From NCBI RefSeq assembly GCF_011059135.1, contig NZ_JAALGD010000001.1:62001-126000 (forward strand): 64,000 bases of DNA, read 5' to 3'. Source of the DNA: Brevibacillus sp. SYP-B805. Its GTDB lineage: Bacteria; Bacillota; Bacilli; Brevibacillales; Brevibacillaceae. The notes under the pieces are model-generated. The model was given only the letters and a program-made list of their open reading frames with translations, was not told the DNA's origin and did not search any database. The position numbers and the translations under genes were made by a program. Below are positions 60,771 through 64,000 of the stretch, in pieces (positions within the stretch are counted from its first letter, which is position 1; each line of letters begins with the position of its first letter).

Positions 60771-62153
60771 ATGAAGAAGATTATGACCAAACCGGTACTG
60801 TCCGTGCTTGCGGCCGCCACGATTCTGGGCGGAGTCACACCGGCAGTGCTTGCGGGAGCGGACAACCTCCTGAGCACAAGTTCCGAGAACAAGGTTGTCA
60901 TGGATAACGAGATTACCCGCTACTCTTTGAAAGAGCTGGTGGAACATGATCGAGCCAAGCTTGATTTTTTGATGAAAACAGAGGCAGACCACCTGTATCT
61001 GGTTGTGGACGCGATCAGCCTGGACGTCAAGTTCATCACCTACCTCAATGAACATCCGGACAAGTGGGCGGAGATTTATCAAAAGTACTATGACGACATC
61101 TATCTGGAGCTCCGTCATGATGATCAAAAGGAAGGTTTCGTCTCCTTCAGCCAGGAGACCAAGGATGGAACGGTTTCCATCAAAGGCAAGGTAACGGACG
61201 AGATCACCAAAGTGGAGGTAACCGCGCCAAACGGCAACAAGATTGAAGTGGTGCCGAACAGCGATAAAACGTTTGCTGTCAGCTTTGCCGCGACGGCAAG
61301 CGCCACCCCGCAATATGCCACCCTGAATGCCTACGCCGGCGACAAGCTGGTGAAGACCGAAACCCTGCTGATCAATGCGGGAACCGTAGTGGACGACGCA
61401 GCCATCAAGTTTGCTTCCGCCGTCTACAATGAAACGAAAAAGGAAGTAAAGGTGACGGGACTCGTGAAGCAGGGAGTCGACAAGGTGACGGTCACATACG
61501 GCGACGAGGAAATGAATGCTGTGCTGTATAAGCTCTGGGATGGGTTTGGTTCCTTCAGCGTGACCTTCAAGGCGGATGACGATGCCAAACAAGCTGATGT
61601 CGTCGCTTACAAAAACGGGGTAAAAGTGGATGAGGAAAACGTGTCGATCGTGAACATGAAAAAACCGGCTCCCGTCACATATGCGATCAAGGCCACCGCT
61701 TCCTTCAGCCCCAAAAACAAGGTGGTCAGCGTGAAGGGCAGCGTTCGGGGATTGGTTGGCGGCAAGACAGACGGGCTGAAATTGTACGTGATCGCGCCGG
61801 ATGGCCGCAAGCAGGAAGTGGGCCTGAAAGCGGACGGCTCCTTTGAAGCCAGCATCGATTACAAAAATCGTTCCTTCAGCTCCAAGGTGATCCGCGTCGA
61901 ACTGTATCAGGAAGGCAAGCGGGTGGCACAGGCGAACGTTCCCTACACCATGCCTGCTGTTCCGGCGGTCGTTCAACCGAAGCCGCACATCCAACCTGGC
62001 AAAGTGGAGATCAAGGTGAACGGCAAATGGAAGAAGGATGATCATTTCAAAGACAACGACCGCGATGATGAAAACGACCATGATGATGATAACGATCATG
62101 GCAAAGAGAACGGCCATGGCAAAGGAAAAGGCCATGAAAAACACGACGACTAA
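60771..62153 (+). CDS. exported protein with an Asp/His/Lys/Gly-rich C-terminal tail
   Basis: 460 residues. Signal peptide (cut near VLA-GAD). Three or four beta-rich repeats follow, of the Ig/bacterial-adhesin kind (GTVSIKGKVTDEITKVEVTA; EVKVTGLVKQGVDKVTVTYG; KVVSVKGSVRGLVGGKTDGL). From residue about 425 a low-complexity tail holds alternating Asp, His, Lys, Asn and Gly, ending GHGKGKGHEKHDD. The tail could bind divalent metal or a polyanion. ATG 60771 with GAGGGGAAG upstream. Family not recognised; the surface location is inferred from the signal peptide. Confidence 0.75.
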   Translation: MKKIMTKPVLSVLAAATILGGVTPAVLAGADNLLSTSSENKVVMDNEITRYSLKELVEHDRAKLDFLMKTEADHLYLVVDAISLDVKFITYLNEHPDKWAEIYQKYYDDIYLELRHDDQKEGFVSFSQETKDGTVSIKGKVTDEITKVEVTAPNGNKIEVVPNSDKTFAVSFAATASATPQYATLNAYAGDKLVKTETLLINAGTVVDDAAIKFASAVYNETKKEVKVTGLVKQGVDKVTVTYGDEEMNAVLYKLWDGFGSFSVTFKADDDAKQADVVAYKNGVKVDEENVSIVNMKKPAPVTYAIKATASFSPKNKVVSVKGSVRGLVGGKTDGLKLYVIAPDGRKQEVGLKADGSFEASIDYKNRSFSSKVIRVELYQEGKRVAQANVPYTMPAVPAVVQPKPHIQPGKVEIKVNGKWKKDDHFKDNDRDDENDHDDDNDHGKENGHGKGKGHEKHDD

Positions 62154-62494
62154 TACGGTTGTTGATAAGAATTGATATAGTCGATGATCTGCCTGATGTA
62201 GTCTCCGATAAACGGAATGGAGAGAAACTGGCCCAGGATCCAACCAAAGGCGGCCAGCACGATCGCCGTTCCGATCGTTAACCCCAAGCCCCGCGCAAGC
62301 CCGGCCATGAAGTTGGTCAGCAGCAGCCTGCGCGGGGCCGTATAATTTTGAATGATGTCCGCCAGCCGGATATCCTCCAGAAACAGGGCGATTTTATCCA
62401 TGCGCTCATTCAATTTGCGCACCTGCTGCAGCTCTTCAAGCACCGTGTCAACCCGCTTCAGCAGCTCTTCTGCCGGAGGTGGTGTCCGAATCAT
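62150..62494 (-). CDS. DUF5665 family membrane protein
   Basis: 114 residues with a coiled N-terminal half (RVDTVLEELQQVRKLNERMD) and a glycine-rich hydrophobic segment (ARGLGLTIGTAIVLAAFGWI). The layout matches DUF5665, a Bacillales family of unknown role. GGGAGGG precedes ATG 62494. Stop codons overlap with the convergent gene 60771-62153. Confidence 0.8.
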   Translation of the reverse strand: MIRTPPPAEELLKRVDTVLEELQQVRKLNERMDKIALFLEDIRLADIIQNYTAPRRLLLTNFMAGLARGLGLTIGTAIVLAAFGWILGQFLSIPFIGDYIRQIIDYINSYQQPY

Positions 62495-62631
62495 GTCAGC
62501 CCTCCCTTTCCTTCCATGTACCTAACAGTGTAGGAAAAAAATGAGAAAGAATCAAGGCAGGTGCAGGTTTGCCTAAACGGGTTCCCCGCGGGTACAATAG
62601 ACGTACAATCATGCTCAAGGGAGGAATCGGA

Positions 62632-63093
62632 GTGGCTGAAACAGTCGCACAATCCTTGTCGGAGGAATTATTTGCGCTGCTGCAGAAGGAGCGTTTTCTC
62701 ACATTGGGAACCATTGACCATGAGTCCGGCGCTCCCAGCCTCAGCTCGATTTCCTGGGTGTACGCGCCGAACCACCATCAGGTGCGCTTCGCCGTCGATA
62801 ACCGGTCGCGCATCATCACCAACATCAACCACAATCCGCAGGTGGTGCTCCATTTGATCGGGGCGGGCTCCTCCTTCGCGATCAACGGCAGGGCCAGGGT
62901 GGCGGTCGAAAAGATGGAAGGAGTGCCGTTGAAGCTTGCGATGGTGGAGATCACGATCGAAACCGTCCGCGATGTCATGTTCTACGGCTCCCGGATCTCG
63001 GTCGAACCGCAATACGAGAAGACTTATGACAAAAAAGCGGCCGACAAGCTGGACAATCAAGTGATGACGGCGCTGCGCAGCATCGCCGGCTAA
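62632..63093 (+). CDS. pyridoxamine 5-phosphate oxidase-like FMN-binding protein
   Basis: 153 residues with a split-barrel flavin-binding fold: ERFLTLGTIDHESGAPSLSS, then VRFAVDNRSRIITNINHNPQ and VVLHLIGAGSSFAINGRARV. The family includes PNPOx-like general stress proteins and heme-degrading enzymes; a specific activity cannot be given. GTG 62632 has AAGGGAGG at 7 nt. A long hairpin terminator follows. Confidence 0.85.
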   Translation: MAETVAQSLSEELFALLQKERFLTLGTIDHESGAPSLSSISWVYAPNHHQVRFAVDNRSRIITNINHNPQVVLHLIGAGSSFAINGRARVAVEKMEGVPLKLAMVEITIETVRDVMFYGSRISVEPQYEKTYDKKAADKLDNQVMTALRSIAG

Positions 63094-63143
63094 AGGTCGA
63101 TGGGAGGCCCCTGGGCCATACTGGAACAAATAACGGTGATATT

Positions 63144-63218
63144 ATCCCCTTCGCGTAGAATGTGTAAAAAACCACCCCTCTCACGTCGGGTGTTACACGC
63201 TTCGCGAAGGGGATTTTC
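63144..63218 (+). terminator. long-stem terminator
   Basis: CCCCTTCGCG pairs with CGCGAAGGGG, and GTGTAA with TTACAC inside, followed by ATTTTCTTA. It separates the flavin protein gene from the convergent germination permease gene. Confidence 0.7.
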
Positions 63219-63244
63219 TTACGGCTAACATTGGCGGAGGATGG

Positions 63245-64000
63245 TCAACGACCCAACTGGTGGTTAACATATCGATGACGAATTTCACAAATCAATAACA
63301 GGCAAAGCGGAACAATGATTTGCAGTGGGATGTGCATATAGAGGGGAACAATTTTGGTTCCTTCCGCAATATGCTCGGGATAGCTGCTGGCAATCGCGAT
63401 CGACAAAATCAGTACGATTAGCCCGAGCGGGTAGATGAGGCGCTGATGGCGCTCGACGGAGAACAATTGGGCCGTGCCGACGACGGATGCATAAAAGAAA
63501 ACCGACACTTTGAAAAAGCCGCCGATAATAAGCGCGATCATAAATAAGACATCCAGCCGTTCCAAAAAATGGGCGATTTGAATGCGCCGAATGGTATCGA
63601 GCAGCGGAAAAGACGAGCGGGCTACCGCATCGGCACCAAGCACGGCGAAATTCAGCGTCATCGTGATCGCCAGGTTAAGCCCGCTGAACACCATGCCGCT
63701 AATTACCACCCGTTTCACTTTTGCCGGATTGTTCATATATGGAAACAGCATGGTAAAGACGATCATCTCGCCGAAGGGAATGTAAAGCGTTTCCGTCAAT
63801 ACGACTTTAACCACGCGTTTCCATCCGTCTTCCAGGATGGGCTGAAGCTGGCGAAAATCGACCAAACCCGACCCAATCAATAAAACAAATCCCAACAGCA
63901 TGACAAAATAAAGCAGGGAGATAAACAGCTCGCCGGTGCGAGCCAATACTTCAATGCCTTTATTTACCCCGTACATGACGGTTAAAATCATGATCGCATT
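63245..64000 (-). CDS. spore germination permease GerAB/GerKB family, C-terminal part
   Basis: The frame is open to the window end, so the N-terminal third is missing; about 252 residues are seen. They hold about six membrane helices. GVNKGIEVLARTGELFISLL, ILEDGWKRVVKVVLTETLYI, PFGEMIVFTMLFPYM and VFFYASVVGTAQLFSVERHQ match the endospore germination permease (GerAB) family of the APC fold, which binds nutrient germinants in the spore inner membrane. GerA- and GerC-type partners would be expected outside the window. Confident family call. Confidence 0.93.
   Translation of the reverse strand, partial: NAIMILTVMYGVNKGIEVLARTGELFISLLYFVMLLGFVLLIGSGLVDFRQLQPILEDGWKRVVKVVLTETLYIPFGEMIVFTMLFPYMNNPAKVKRVVISGMVFSGLNLAITMTLNFAVLGADAVARSSFPLLDTIRRIQIAHFLERLDVLFMIALIIGGFFKVSVFFYASVVGTAQLFSVERHQRLIYPLGLIVLILSIAIASSYPEHIAEGTKIVPLYMHIPLQIIVPLCLLLICEIRHRYVNHQLGR

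Noticed and set aside
60663-62243. 526-codon open frame opposite the exported protein gene
   Set aside because: The plus-strand gene has a signal peptide, RBS and repeats; the reverse frame is a hydrophobic shadow of Asp/His/Lys codons.

Overview
The window reads as chromosomal DNA from an endospore-forming, Gram-positive bacterium of the Bacillales, closest in style to Brevibacillus and related Paenibacillaceae. Evidence: strong AAGGAGG ribosome binding sites, GTG/TTG starts, CotB, CotS, YheC/D, YhcN and GerAB-type spore proteins, a lysine riboswitch ahead of the acetylase-pathway dapH-dapL pair, an SR1P peptide, YlaH, and many DUFs typical of Bacilli. Base composition looks GC-rich for the group (high fifties per cent by eye). 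The genus is an inference. No rRNA or CRISPR array is present.

Layout. 1-2.2 kb: the end of a thiazole/oxazole-modified peptide (TOMM) cluster (YcaO cyclodehydratase end, SagB-type dehydrogenase). 2.3-5.1 kb: a small membrane protein and a copper pair ycnJ-ycnI. 5.2-8.4 kb: an AT-richer PD-(D/E)XK nuclease gene, a DUF2238 membrane protein, three tRNAs and an N-formylglutamate-amidohydrolase-like gene. 8.6-17.9 kb: a seven-gene operon joining a COOH-NH2 ligase/YheCD ATP-grasp fusion, a MurF-like ligase, PEP mutase, phosphonopyruvate decarboxylase, a nucleotidyltransferase/AEP transaminase fusion, a Nudix hydrolase and a CotS-like kinase. 18.3-21.4 kb: two CotB-like coat proteins and a glycosyltransferase. 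21.5-22.3 kb: eight tRNAs. 22.6-26.6 kb: a regulator, a membrane protein, a sugar N-acetyltransferase, an FHA-winged-helix regulator and a hydrolase. 26.6-27.2 kb: two kinds of dispersed non-coding repeat. 27.3-35.7 kb: an altered class D beta-lactamase-like lipoprotein, rmuC, an L,D-transpeptidase, a large secreted protein and a MarR/MFS pair. 35.9-38 kb: lysine-riboswitch dap operon. 38-51.7 kb: housekeeping, regulators, SR1P, speA, speD with an unusual leader, and a YhcN lipoprotein. 51.9-64 kb: typA, nfo, ylaH, a chemoreceptor, ilvE, pxpABC, a secreted protein with an acidic/His-rich tail, and the end of a germination permease gene.

The strongest candidate for an undescribed system is the 8.6-17.9 kb operon. 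Its enzymes can turn phosphoenolpyruvate into phosphonopyruvate, phosphonoacetaldehyde, 2-aminoethylphosphonate (AEP) and probably CMP-AEP, and it carries three ligase modules of amide-forming families plus a spore-coat-type kinase. It is followed directly by coat protein genes. I infer a spore-surface phosphonate (AEP) modification pathway. The 14.4 kb containing it lies between two identical 87-bp tRNA-Leu genes. Other notable items are a speD leader with two overlapping mini-ORFs and an RBS-masking hairpin, a class D beta-lactamase-like protein whose catalytic lysine is a threonine, and two dispersed structured repeat families, one flanked by direct repeats.
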